A DNA stretch of 64,000 nucleotides from Paenibacillus aestuarii (lineage in GTDB: Bacteria; Bacillota; Bacilli; Paenibacillales; NBRC-103111): the NCBI RefSeq assembly GCF_027789125.1, contig NZ_JAQFVF010000033.1:1-64000 (forward strand), in the 5' to 3' direction. Of the stretch, positions 1 through 8,789 are shown piece by piece (within the stretch, counting starts at the first letter, position 1; every line of letters starts with the position of its first letter). A program made the translations under genes and the position numbers. The notes under the pieces were generated by a model. The model was not told the DNA's origin, did not search any database, and saw nothing but the letters and a program-made list of their open reading frames with translations.

Positions 1-7
1 CATCTAA

Positions 8-86
8 GCCGGCGTGGCGGAATGGCAGACGCGCTCGACTCAAAATCGAGTGGGAAACCGTGGAGGTTCGAGTCCTCTCGCCGGTA
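8..86 (+). tRNA. tRNA-Leu (anticodon CAA)
   Basis: Cloverleaf by eye: the seven-base acceptor stem 8-14 pairs with 79-85, and the anticodon stem CTCGA/TCGAG encloses loop CTCAAAA, giving anticodon CAA. The T-arm carries TTCGAGT. The variable arm is short (GG-GAAA-CC) for a leucine tRNA. CCA is not encoded. It lies 4 bases before tRNA-Pro, so this is the end of a tRNA cluster. Confidence 0.93.
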
Positions 87-90
87 TTAA

Positions 91-164
91 CGGGATGTAG
101 CTCAGCTTGGTAGAGCACCTGCTTTGGGAGCAGGGGGTCGCATGTTCAAATCGTGTCATCCCGA
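91..164 (+). tRNA. tRNA-Pro (anticodon TGG)
   Basis: Acceptor stem CGGGATG (91-97) pairs with CATCCCG (157-163), discriminator A164. Anticodon stem CCTGC/GCAGG encloses loop TTTGGGA, so the anticodon is TGG (proline). The D-arm has AGCTCAGCTTGGTAGAGC and the T-arm has the TTCAAAT loop. CCA is not encoded. Confidence 0.94.
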
Positions 165-179
165 TAGGGGATCGGTCGA

Positions 180-227
180 ACAAGCATAATTCGTACAGTG
201 AAAAACTGTCAATTATGCTTGTTTTTT
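180..227 (+). terminator. Rho-independent terminator of the tRNA cluster
   Basis: A 12-bp inverted repeat ACAAGCATAATT/AATTATGCTTGT surrounds an inner hairpin and is followed by TTTTTTG. It ends the tRNA transcript before the histidine kinase gene. Confidence 0.88.
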
Positions 228-311
228 GTTTTGAAGAAATACGGGTATGGCGATGCTTTATGGTAAAATAATGATATAACAAATGCCTATTTTAGCAGCG
301 GAGGCAATCCT

Positions 312-2920
312 GTGAATAAACGATCAATGCGCGCTCATTTAACGATTACATTTGCCATAATTGCTTTAATTCCAATTCTCATTCTTGGCGGCTTTCAGGT
401 GTCGCAGATCACGCATATTACGAAGGAAGCGAAGCAAAACCAGGAGCAGATGACATACCGGCTAGCGGATGCTGTAGACGCTTATATCAGTTACCGCCAG
501 AATGCGGTGGAAACATTAGCGGCTACGATCAGCGCGTCGGATCCTCCTTTTCGCACGCGGGAGAGTCTGACACTGAAGCTGCAGTCGCTTCAGGAGACGT
601 TGGCCGGTTTCAGCGGGCTGTTTGTGGTTGATGCGAATGCGTCGATAAAAGCGATGAATACGGCGGCCAATCCTAACCTAATCGGATTGGATGTGAGTCA
701 ACGCGACTACACAGAGCGCATTCGGGCTACGGGAAAAACGGTGATCTCCCCGTTATTCCGAAATCTGGAAGGAGCGAATCAGCCAGCTGTCGCGATTGCA
801 GTTCCCATTTTTGCCGCGAACAAACGGATGGACGGATTTGTCCTAGCTGTGCTGGATTTGGCGCCGGTCAAATCGCAAGCGATCAAATACGAGTACGGCA
901 CAGGCGCGTACCCGGTTATTGTCGACCAAGCGGGGAGACTTGTGTATCATCCGAATGAAACACTGACAGCATCCTTGGCAGATTTTTCGCATGAGCCTGT
1001 CCTTCTCGATGCGGCTAGCAGGCCGAAAGGCGAAGGGACCTATAAGCTCAGCAGTTCTTTGCAAGCGGAGTTTATTACCTATGCGACAATTCCAGATATC
1101 GGATGGACAGTGTGGGTTAGCCGGTCGCAGGAAGCGGTAAATGCGGCCTTTTACGAATCCTTGCAGATTACGGTGATGCTGCTGGTGCTGACGCTGCTTG
1201 TAACGCTGCGCTAGGCAGCCTACTGGCGAAACGACTGAACCAGACGATCCATACGTTGGTCGGATATACGCAGCGGTTGGCATCAGGATCGTTCGAACAA
1301 GTCGATGACGAAGCCGTACCCAGAGAAGCGCCGAAGGAGCTGCAGCTGCTGGCAGAGCATTTTTTTCGGATGGCGACACAAATCAAAGAAAACCAACAAG
1401 CGCTGCTGCAGCTGAATGCGGAGTTGGAGATGCGTGTTGAGGAGAGAACGCAGAGCTTGCTGCGCAAAAATCAGGAGCTGGAGATTGTGAATACTTTGCT
1501 GCTGCCGTCTATTCAAGGTCGCGCGGCGGGGCAGCATATTGCCGAAGCGCTGCAGCAGCTTCGTGATTTCGTCCAGGCGGCGGTACATCTCAGGTTAGCG
1601 CATACGGGGCCATCAACATTAAGCGATGTACATGACTGGGAGAGCCTTGATGGGAGCAGCGAGACGCGAGGCCGAGCGGACTTGGAGACGCGGATCCCTG
1701 TACAAACGGGCAGCCTGGTGCTAGGGGATATGACCGTGCAGACCAGCGGGGAGGAGAGCGGACAAGCCGGCGGTCATGAGGCGTTTTTACATACTTTTGC
1801 GAATACTGTGGCCATTATCCTGCAAAATGATATTTTGCTGAAAAGCATGCAGAACGAGCATGCGACGTTGAATGCTGTGCTCGAAAGCATGTCGGATGCA
1901 ATCGTGTTAGTCGATGTGCAGCATCGGGTCGTTTATGCCAATCACCGGATGTGTGACATTTTCCGCATTCCGATGGCGAATCTGCTAATGATGAGTGAAC
2001 AGGATCTATTTCACGCCTTGTCCGGCATGCTGTCCGAGCAGCAGGCGGATCTGCATAAGCTTACGCAGGAGCGCAGCACACAAGGGACTTTTACACTGAC
2101 AGGCAGTAATGGAAAGGAACGATTCCTCACGGTGTCGGCTTTTGAGGTTTCCCGGGAGAACCGCGTATTTGGCCGTGGTTATGTATGGCGGGATATGACG
2201 AAGGAGCATGAAATCGATGCACTGAAAAATGATTTAATCTCGCTGGCCTCCCATGAGTTCAAAACGCCGATCACGAGTATTAAAGGCAGTGTCGAAACGC
2301 TTCTAAGGACGGATGCCAAGTGGGAGGAAAGCTTTAAGCAAGAGCTGCTGGAAGGGATTCACGAGGATATTGGGCGGATTCAAGACTTGATCGAAGAGTG
2401 GCTGGATATATCCAAAATCGAAGCAGGCGCGATGCGGATTAATCCCCAGCCTTTACGTCTGGCAGACGTGGTAGAAAGCGCGAGAAGACGTTTGCCACAG
2501 CAGGCGGTTTATATCCATACTCGTTTTGAAGTAGAGCTGGATCAGGAATTGCCGCTGGTTTATGCGGATAAGCTGCGGCTTGAGCAGGTGTTAATTAATT
2601 TGTTCACCAATGCTGTGCGATACAACTTGGGCCAGCCGATGATACGGATACGAGCCAAAGTTGCGGATTCCTTCGTACGACTTGAGGTAGAGGACAACGG
2701 TATAGGGATAGCCGCTGAACATTTGGACCATATTTTTGATCGTTTCTATCGGGTAGATGTGTCCTCCATTCGCCAAACTGGGGGAACTGGACTTGGTCTC
2801 GCCATCTGTAAAGGGATTATGCAAGCGCATGGCGGGGATATCAAGGTGAAAAGTGAATTCGGCCAAGGCAGCACGTTTACGCTATTGATACCGAAGTATC
2901 AAGGAGAGGAGAAGGGTTGA
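312..2920 (+). pseudogene. Sensor histidine kinase (CACHE-HAMP-PAS-HisKA), frameshifted
   Basis: The reading frame is split in two: 312-1214 (GTG start, GGAGG at about 300-304) and a second frame usable to 2920. The first part has an N-terminal membrane segment and a dCACHE-like extracellular sensor domain, and it stops inside the second membrane helix. The other frame continues directly with the HAMP linker, coiled coil, GAF/PAS-like region and the kinase core: H-box His codon 2252-2254 in ASHEFKTP, N-box, DNGIGI and GGTGLGLA boxes. Restoring one base near 1207 (TGC to TGGC) rejoins TM2 and HAMP. It is a typical membrane HisKA kinase for the response regulator that overlaps its stop by one base. 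There is no slippery heptamer, so a programmed shift is unlikely. It is either a recent mutation or a sequencing error. The ligand is unknown. Confidence 0.85.
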
Positions 2921-3618
2921 TGATAAATAAGCAAAAAGTCATGATCGTCGATGATGAGCCGAAGATTATCCGCTTCGTTGCTGCGAATCTGAAATCTTTG
3001 GGCTATGAAACGATGGCCAGCCAGAGCGGGCAGGAAGCGCTTGATGCGATAGATGCTTTTGATCCGGATCTGGTTTTGCTTGATTTGATGATGCCCGGCA
3101 TGGATGGATTCGAGGTGCTGAAGCGGCTGCGCACGTATTCCAGCGTCCCTGTGATCATGTTGACGGCCAGAAGCAACTCGAGCGATAAAGTGCAGGGGTT
3201 GAATCTGGGTGCGGATGATTATTTGACGAAGCCGTTTTCTTTGGATGAGTTATTTGCCAGAGTGAATGCGGTTCTCCGCCGCATGAATGGACGCGTGTCT
3301 CCCCCGGCGCAGACGAGCGAAATTACGCTCGGTCCGGTAACGGTGAATTTAGCGCAGCGCAGGACATGGCTGAATGAGACGGAAATAAAGTTCACGGAGA
3401 CGGAGTATAATCTGTTCACGCTGCTCTTGCAGCACGCAGGTAAAGTCATGACGCATGAGCAGCTGCTCAGCGAGGTCTGGGGAAGCGAGTACCGCGATGA
3501 GGTAGAGTATTTGCGAGTCACGATTGCGAGAATCAGGCAAAAAATCAAATCCGCAGCCGAAGGGCTGGATTTCATCGTCACGTACCCTGGCGTTGGCTAT
3601 ATGGCGCAGTACGAATAA
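2920..3618 (+). CDS. OmpR-family response regulator
   Basis: Receiver domain (about 1-118) with acidic residues D11/D12, phospho-acceptor D55 in LVLLDLMMPGMDG, T82 and K104 (YLTKPF), followed by an OmpR/PhoB winged-helix DNA-binding domain (about 130-228) ending in VTYPGVGYMA. The length (232 aa) is normal for the family. ATG 2920 overlaps the kinase stop (TGATG) and has AGGAGAGGAGAAG upstream; TTG 2917 is an alternative start. It is translationally coupled to the upstream kinase, so the two form a two-component pair. If the kinase is truly broken this regulator is orphaned or responds to another kinase. Target genes cannot be read from the sequence. Confidence 0.93.
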   Translation: MINKQKVMIVDDEPKIIRFVAANLKSLGYETMASQSGQEALDAIDAFDPDLVLLDLMMPGMDGFEVLKRLRTYSSVPVIMLTARSNSSDKVQGLNLGADDYLTKPFSLDELFARVNAVLRRMNGRVSPPAQTSEITLGPVTVNLAQRRTWLNETEIKFTETEYNLFTLLLQHAGKVMTHEQLLSEVWGSEYRDEVEYLRVTIARIRQKIKSAAEGLDFIVTYPGVGYMAQYE

Positions 3619-3621
3619 AAA

Positions 3622-3656
3622 GAGGAGAGCCCTTGGGAAGGGACTCTCCATTTTTG
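3622..3656. terminator. Bidirectional terminator between convergent genes
   Basis: GGAGAGCCC-TTGG-GAAGGGACTCTCC stem with T-runs on both strands, between the response regulator and the convergent S-layer-homology gene. Confidence 0.8.
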
Positions 3657-3657
3657 T

Positions 3658-5127
3658 TTATTTGATCACCGTGACCCCATTCGCTGTTGCCCAAATGCCG
3701 ATCGGTGTTACGTTGTACGTAGTACCTGGTACTAATTTTTCTTTGTTTAACGTTGCAAATGAAGCGACAGCGCCTTTACGGGAAGATTGCACGTATTCCG
3801 CCGTCAAGGTTTTGCCGTCGGGAGCTGTAAGCAATACTTGGCGCAGGACGAACATTTCATCTTTTGGGTCTTGCGTCATCGTGACGGTGATCGATTGCTC
3901 GTCGATTGCGGCAGCCGATTGAATGGTTAAAGGCGCGATGTCTTTCGCCACGAATGTGGAGCTGGCAAAAGTAGCCCAATCCGCCGTGACCGTATAAGTG
4001 ACGCCTGGCTTGAACGTTTCGCCGTTAGGAAGAATGAATTTTGGCGCTTGTCTGCCGTCTGTCGCTTGCGTGAACGGCGAATAGGTCGCTGTCATCGGTG
4101 CACCGTTCTCAGGTGTAATCTGCACTTGGCGCATCCGCATGGACGAAAGGATTTGATAGGCTTTGCCATTGCTTACATTATTCTCGTCAACGATGAATGA
4201 ACCTGGACGGCTTTTGCTGTAAGCAGCGATGACGTAACCGTAGTCGGCAATTCCGTCCTCAAGCGTGGACTCGATCTCGAACATATCGTTCGCCACTTGC
4301 TGGGTGGATTTCAGGGCGATTTTCTCGCCGCTTCCTTCGAAAGACCCAGCAGGCTGATTTTTATAAGTGAGCGTGTACAGCGTCCCCGCTTGTTGCGTCG
4401 GCGTTGGGATGATGTAGGTCGATGTGGAGCCTGTTTTCAAGCGCGGCACGTTGGAAATGGCAAGCCCGTTATCGAAGACAAAATTTTTGCTGGCCGGGCC
4501 AAGCTCCAGCTCGGCACTTGGAATCGGCGCAGAGAACGTAACCTGCAGCGTGATGGCATTCAGCGCGCGGATGCTTGTGATGTGGATTGGCGCTAGTTGT
4601 TGCGCTTGAACGATGATTAGCGCTGCCTCACCACGCGTAACTTGATCGCTGGTCAGAGCAGAACTGCCCGCAAGTTGTTGAACCACACTCTGATCAACGT
4701 GAAGCGCTCCAGCCAAAAGCTCACGAAGCTCATCCGCGGAAACGGTATGCTCAGGAGCGAACTGCTCGTTAACGCTCTTCAATCCGCCTGCCGCCGCAAG
4801 AGCAGCCACGTAAGGGTGGAACCAGTCCTCCGAGGCCACATCGTTGAATGGAACGGTTGTGGAGCTGTTTGGCTGCAGCTTCAGCGCCAGAGCTGTCATT
4901 TTGCTCAGTTCTGCGCGAGTAACGGGTTGATCCGGCTTGAAGGTGTGATTATCATAACCGGAAATGACCTGCAGACCGGCTAGTTGTTCGATAGCCGCTT
5001 GAATTTGCGGATTGCTCGCAGCGTCCGCAAAAGGGTTCGCCGCCAGTGCATGAGCAGGCAGCAGTGCAGGCATACCTACAGTGGCTGCGATCGTTAACAG
5101 GGCTAATGATTTTTTCATTTTTTTCAT
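3658..5127 (-). CDS. Secreted S-layer-homology (SLH) domain protein
   Basis: A protein of about 489 aa with a Lys-rich start, a hydrophobic signal peptide and an AHALA-type cleavage site near residue 30. SLH-type repeats follow, with motifs such as GLQVISGYDNHTFKPDQPVTRAE and a second FNDVASEDWFHPYVAAL unit, covering roughly residues 35-165. SLH domains bind pyruvylated secondary cell-wall polymers, so the protein is probably anchored to the cell surface. The remaining 300 residues look like beta-rich, Ig-like modules with no catalytic motif that I recognise. ATG 5127 is preferred over GTG 5136 because AGGAG lies 7 bases upstream of it. It is a single-gene unit with a CcpA-like motif about 50 bp upstream. 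Confidence 0.85.
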   Translation of the reverse strand: MKKMKKSLALLTIAATVGMPALLPAHALAANPFADAASNPQIQAAIEQLAGLQVISGYDNHTFKPDQPVTRAELSKMTALALKLQPNSSTTVPFNDVASEDWFHPYVAALAAAGGLKSVNEQFAPEHTVSADELRELLAGALHVDQSVVQQLAGSSALTSDQVTRGEAALIIVQAQQLAPIHITSIRALNAITLQVTFSAPIPSAELELGPASKNFVFDNGLAISNVPRLKTGSTSTYIIPTPTQQAGTLYTLTYKNQPAGSFEGSGEKIALKSTQQVANDMFEIESTLEDGIADYGYVIAAYSKSRPGSFIVDENNVSNGKAYQILSSMRMRQVQITPENGAPMTATYSPFTQATDGRQAPKFILPNGETFKPGVTYTVTADWATFASSTFVAKDIAPLTIQSAAAIDEQSITVTMTQDPKDEMFVLRQVLLTAPDGKTLTAEYVQSSRKGAVASFATLNKEKLVPGTTYNVTPIGIWATANGVTVIK

Positions 5128-5172
5128 GTGTGCCACTCCTATTCGAATTGTTTATGATAAGTTCTAAGAATG

Positions 5173-5188
5173 TTCTGTGCGCTTACAA
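5173..5188 (-). promoter_or_regulatory. CcpA-like (cre) site upstream of SLH gene
   Basis: On the minus strand it reads TTGTAAGCGCACAGAA. This matches the cre consensus WTGNAANCGNWNNCAW at all but one constrained position and lies 46 bp before the SLH start. It is one of five TTGTAAGCG sites in intergenic DNA of this window. Confidence 0.45.
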
Positions 5189-5253
5189 CAACCATCTTAC
5201 AGGCGGACGCCTTACAATCGAATAAAAATCAGAGCGATGACATTACAATTTCA

Positions 5254-5297
5254 TAAAAAAATCGCCATCACCCAGCGTAAAAGCCGGATGTGGCGAT
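5254..5297 (-). terminator. Terminator of bioY
   Basis: On the minus strand the stem ATCGCCA/TGGCGAT with inner CATCCGGC/GCTGGGTG pairing is followed by TTTTTTATG, just past the bioY stop. Confidence 0.8.
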
Positions 5298-5319
5298 CGG
5301 AACGACCGTTAGGGTGTAG

Positions 5320-5922
5320 TTAGGCAGGGAGATCCTGCGAGTTCTGCACAACATTGTGGGAAGTCGAGCCCGTTAGTCGCTGCGGCGGGAAAACTTGGCG
5401 CACAGGAGCGATGATCAGCGCGGCTGCGACCGCTTTAACGGCATCGCCGGCCAGGAACGGATAGCACCCGCTGGCCATCGCTTTGGCGAATGATAAAGTT
5501 GGCACCTTATACATCAGCCAAGGAACACCGGCAACATATTGCAGAAGAGAGCCGAAAATTTCAAGCACGAGAAAGGCGCCTATGTAACCCATAATGCCGT
5601 TCATGCGAATCCGCGGCAGAATGAGGCCAACCACCATAGCGATAAACGGCCAAATCATAATGAAGCCGCCAGTTGGTCCCAATACGATACTTAAGCCCCC
5701 TTCTCCATGAAGCATGGGAAAGCCGATCGCGGTCAAAATGACGACCAATGCCATGCTGAGGAAGCCATAGCGGGCGCCAAGCAAGCCTCCGGCCAGCATT
5801 ACGGCAAGTGTTTGTAAAGTAATAGGCACAGGGGTAAAGCCGAGCGGAATTTTGACATAGCTGAATAAAACAAGTATGGCGGCAAACAAGGCGCTGAAAA
5901 CAATGCCGCGAAGCGTAAGTTT
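5320..5922 (-). CDS. bioY: BioY, biotin-binding S component of an ECF transporter
   Basis: About 200 aa with six hydrophobic segments. It has BioY family signatures: PVPITLQTLAVMLAGGLLG near the N-terminus, GPTGGFI in the middle and the AGDAVKA region near the C-terminus. BioY binds biotin and captures it for uptake with an EcfA-EcfA'-EcfT module. ATG 5922 (MKLTLRG) has AGGAG 11 bases upstream. ATG 5931 is too close to the same site, and longer starts would run into the operator. It is divergent from two ECF ATPase genes across a BirA box, so this is a dedicated biotin system controlled by biotin through BirA. Confidence 0.93.
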   Translation of the reverse strand, partial: KLTLRGIVFSALFAAILVLFSYVKIPLGFTPVPITLQTLAVMLAGGLLGARYGFLSMALVVILTAIGFPMLHGEGGLSIVLGPTGGFIMIWPFIAMVVGLILPRIRMNGIMGYIGAFLVLEIFGSLLQYVAGVPWLMYKVPTLSFAKAMASGCYPFLAGDAVKAVAAALIIAPVRQVFPPQRLTGSTSHNVVQNSQDLPA

Positions 5923-5961
5923 CATATTGTTCATCTCTCCTATTTCTGGTATTGTTATTTT

Positions 5962-5996
5962 ATTGTCAACCAATAAGGTGACAATTGGTTAACAAT
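5962..5996. promoter_or_regulatory. BirA operator (biotin repressor box)
   Basis: A palindrome of ATTGTCAACC (5962-5971), a 15-base spacer, and GGTTAACAAT (5987-5996). This is the arrangement known for BirA operators in Firmicutes (TTGTTAAC-like arms about 15 apart). It lies between the divergent bioY and ecfA genes and could repress both when biotin is plentiful. Confidence 0.88.
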
Positions 5997-6042
5997 TGGA
6001 ATCATATCATATCTTTTTGGAAAGTGGAAGGAATTTTTACTT

Positions 6043-6870
6043 ATGGCAAATAAATCTGTACTCGCTTCCCTTCAGCGCGCCTCTGTTGTTTACCGGACAG
6101 AAAACGGTCAAGGGCGGCAAGTTTGGGCCGATGTCACGTTAGACATTCGGCAGGGCGATTGGCTTGTCGTCACAGGACCGAACGGAAGCGGCAAAAGCAC
6201 CTTAGCCAGCGTGCTGCTTGGCTTGTGCCCGCTAACTGCCGGCCAACTGGTGCGTGATGTGGGGAGATTTCGCGGCGTTCTTCAATCGCCGGATGCGCAA
6301 TGCATCGGTGACACCGTGGAAGAAGAGCTCAATGATATACCGGGCGCAATGGAGTTGACGGCAGAAGAGAGGGCTCTCTTTTATCAGGAGGCGCTCCTTG
6401 CCGTTGGGCTTAACGTTGCGCTGAATCGTACGCTGCATACGTTGTCAGGCGGTCAAAAGCAGCTGCTTAACCTGGCCTGTGCCTTGGCGTCACGGCCGGC
6501 TGTGTTGGTGCTGGATGAGCCGACAGCGATGCTTGACCCAGCGTCGCGGATCGAAGTTATCCAGGCTGTGCGGCGGGCGCACCAGCAAGGCACGTCGATC
6601 GTATGGATTACGCATCGCTTAGAGGAAGCGGCTGAGGCGAATCGAATCGTCGCTTTTGGCGGCGGACGCGTGGCTTTTGAGGGGACGCCCGAAGCGTTCT
6701 TTTATGGGAGAGACGGGGAGCAAGCGGAGGGGAGTTCACCGTGTGTGGAGCTCGGGCTGGAGCCGCCGTTTGTTGTCCAGACAGCTTGGGAGCTGCTGGC
6801 GAGAGGCGTTCAGCTTCGCTGCTATCCGTTGGACGCAGATCAGCTTGCCGAGGCGGTGACACCAGGATGA
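6043..6870 (+). CDS. ECF transporter ATPase (EcfA1/BioM-like)
   Basis: 275-aa ABC ATPase. Walker A GPNGSGKST (K51), Q-loop region GVLQSPDAQ, signature LSGGQKQ, Walker B VLVLDEPTAMLDP and the switch histidine in ITHR are all present, so it should be active. The missing membrane domain and the EcfA-type Q-loop mark it as an energy-coupling-factor ATPase. ATG 6043 has GGAAGG upstream. It overlaps the next gene by ATGA, indicating translational coupling, and faces bioY across the BirA box. It would form the ATPase heterodimer with the N-terminal half of the next gene's product. Confidence 0.9.
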   Translation: MANKSVLASLQRASVVYRTENGQGRQVWADVTLDIRQGDWLVVTGPNGSGKSTLASVLLGLCPLTAGQLVRDVGRFRGVLQSPDAQCIGDTVEEELNDIPGAMELTAEERALFYQEALLAVGLNVALNRTLHTLSGGQKQLLNLACALASRPAVLVLDEPTAMLDPASRIEVIQAVRRAHQQGTSIVWITHRLEEAAEANRIVAFGGGRVAFEGTPEAFFYGRDGEQAEGSSPCVELGLEPPFVVQTAWELLARGVQLRCYPLDADQLAEAVTPG

Positions 6871-8549
6871 CGATTGCCTTACGAGACATTCGAGTTCATG
6901 CCCCGGAGGACCGTCAGATTGAGCTTTTGAAAGGCATTGATCTTGAGCTGCAGCAGGATACGGTTACGCTTCTAATCGGTCATACTGGCTCGGGGAAGTC
7001 TACGCTGCTACAGGTGCTGGCTGGCATTCAGAAGCCTTCAGCAGGTGAAATCACATTAGACGGGGAGCCGCTGTGGCAGAAGGGGAAGGTGGATCACGCC
7101 AAGCTGCTGCGGCTTGGACTGACGTTCCAATTCCCTGAGCAGCAGCTGTTTGCGGGCAGCATAGAACGGGAGTTTGCCTATTCGCTTCGCCCGTATCGGT
7201 TGAAGCAGGCAGAGCGAGAGCGGCGTATTCGTGCGGCCTGTCAGGAGCTCGATCCGCGCGGCGTGTTCGCCATGGAGCGCTCGCCTTTTGCGCTGAGCGG
7301 CGGCGAGCAGCGCCGCCTTGCACTGGCGACGACGCTCGCCACAGCGCCGGACTGGCTCTTCATGGATGAGCCGACTGCCGGCCTGGAGGCGGCGGCGGCC
7401 GGCGAATTGCTGCGCCTCATTCGCGGGCGGGAGCGTGGCGGCTTCGTTATCGCCACGCATGATCTGGACACGTTCTTTCCGCTCGCGGATCGTGTCCTTG
7501 TGATGGACGGCGGCGCGATAGTCGCGGACGGCACGCCGGCCGAGCTCTGCCGCGCGCCGGAGCGGCTCGAGCGCGCCGGCGTCGGACTGCCGAGCAGCGT
7601 CCGCGTCGCGCAGTCGCTCGCCCGCGCCGGCATCGCCGTGGCGCCCGACCGGCTAACGCCGGCGCTTGCCGCGGAGGCGATCGCTGAGGCGCTGCGCGCA
7701 CCTGCGGGCGCCTCCGAGCCGGACGCGGCTGCGCCGCTGCCTGTGGCGCAGCCGGGGGGAGCCGTCCGCGCGGTGGCGCCTGTGCCGGCAGCGCCCGACC
7801 GGCCGGCTTGGCTTCGCCTGGACCCGCGGGCGAAGTGGCTGCTCTATCTGCTGCTTGGCATCGGCACGATGCTGCAGACAAGCTGGTACGGGCTGGCCGC
7901 GGCGGCTGTGCCTGTCGCACTCGCTTGTATCGGGCTGCCGCGTGAGACGCTGCGCGGCCTGTGGAAGATTGGGCGGCCATTTCTTATTTTCATGGCCGTT
8001 ACTGTCGCACTTGCCGGGCTCGATATCCAAGGGGCTGCCGGGGCCAGTCTGTCGCTAGGGTTTTCCCTGGATCGCGCCATAAGTACACTGCTGAATGTGA
8101 CACGCTTATTCATCGTCGTGATCGCGGGGTACTGGCTGGCGTCAACGACCCCGTACGGTCAACTGTCGCAAGGCTTGAGCTGGGCCCTGAGCTTTTTCCA
8201 AAAGTGGAGGCTGCCCGTAGACGCCTTTGCCTTGGCGGTATCGCTCATCTTCCGCTTTATTCCGCTCATTTTACGGGAATGGCAGCGATTCTCGACGATT
8301 GTCAGAGCCCGGGGCAAGGCGGCTTTGCATCCCGGCAAGGTGCGTATGCGTGACATCCCGGCCATGGTCGTCCCCCTGCTGCTCTCGATGTTCCATAAGG
8401 CGGAAGAATTGACCGTTGCCCTAGAGTTAAAAAGAGCAGACGGCCTCCCGTTTGCTAAGCATAGCCATTTACTAGCTTGGAAGAAGGCAGATACTTGGCT
8501 TGTCGCAGGCGGGTGTATCTGCTTTGTAATCCTGGTTCTCATTCGTTAG
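6867..8549 (+). CDS. Fused ECF ATPase and EcfT membrane subunit (EcfA2-EcfT)
   Basis: 560 aa. Residues 1 to about 290 are a second ABC ATPase: Walker A GHTGSGKST (K44), signature LSGGEQRR, Walker B WLFMDEPTAGLE, then ATHD. After an Ala/Pro-rich linker (about 290-355) the C-terminal half has several membrane helices and the EcfT coupling motifs VRARGK and LELKRADG. EcfA' and EcfT are usually separate neighbouring genes, so here they appear joined in frame. The start is ATG 6867, overlapping the upstream stop; an upstream in-frame extension lies over the first ATPase gene and is not credible. The linker DNA (about 7500-7800) is very GC-rich. With BioY and the upstream ATPase this gives a complete biotin importer. 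Confidence 0.88.
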   Translation: MTIALRDIRVHAPEDRQIELLKGIDLELQQDTVTLLIGHTGSGKSTLLQVLAGIQKPSAGEITLDGEPLWQKGKVDHAKLLRLGLTFQFPEQQLFAGSIEREFAYSLRPYRLKQAERERRIRAACQELDPRGVFAMERSPFALSGGEQRRLALATTLATAPDWLFMDEPTAGLEAAAAGELLRLIRGRERGGFVIATHDLDTFFPLADRVLVMDGGAIVADGTPAELCRAPERLERAGVGLPSSVRVAQSLARAGIAVAPDRLTPALAAEAIAEALRAPAGASEPDAAAPLPVAQPGGAVRAVAPVPAAPDRPAWLRLDPRAKWLLYLLLGIGTMLQTSWYGLAAAAVPVALACIGLPRETLRGLWKIGRPFLIFMAVTVALAGLDIQGAAGASLSLGFSLDRAISTLLNVTRLFIVVIAGYWLASTTPYGQLSQGLSWALSFFQKWRLPVDAFALAVSLIFRFIPLILREWQRFSTIVRARGKAALHPGKVRMRDIPAMVVPLLLSMFHKAEELTVALELKRADGLPFAKHSHLLAWKKADTWLVAGGCICFVILVLIR

Positions 8550-8683
8550 TCAGTAGGACGGTCCGCTAAGCCGTTCTCGCGTCCAAACTGGGGAGGACAC
8601 CTTCCTGATCAAGAGTGACTAGTAATGTAACCCACATAGGCGCCAACCCGTGGAATGGGTGCGTATATTTGTTAATTTACACG
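8550..8683 (+). other. Intergenic stretch with several possible hairpins, unassigned
   Basis: No open frame worth calling. Local pairing is possible at GGACG/CGTCC (8557-8584), GGAGG/CCTTCC, and GCGCCAACCC/GGGTGCG (8650-8672), and a clear terminator follows. It could be the 3' tail of the ECF operon or a small RNA; I do not recognise a known RNA family. Confidence 0.25.
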
Positions 8684-8706
8684 AGCAGCCGTAAGGCTGC
8701 TTTTTC
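8684..8706 (+). terminator. Rho-independent terminator
   Basis: GCAGCC-GTAA-GGCTGC followed by TTTTTC. It ends either the ECF operon or a short RNA from the preceding intergenic stretch. Confidence 0.82.
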
Positions 8707-8789
8707 TATTTGTATGCGCTGCAACTTCGCGCACGCACCTCGCGTATACTATACTATTGCTAAAAAAGAAGCGCAGAGGTGGTGAACGA

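Noticed and set aside
1195..1225. Programmed ribosomal frameshift in the kinase gene
   Set aside because: No slippery heptamer and no downstream stimulatory structure at the break.
7447..7980. Arg/Ala/Pro-rich open frames on both strands in the ECF fusion linker
   Set aside because: High G+C makes stops rare in all frames. The ATPase-linker-EcfT frame is the one with motifs.
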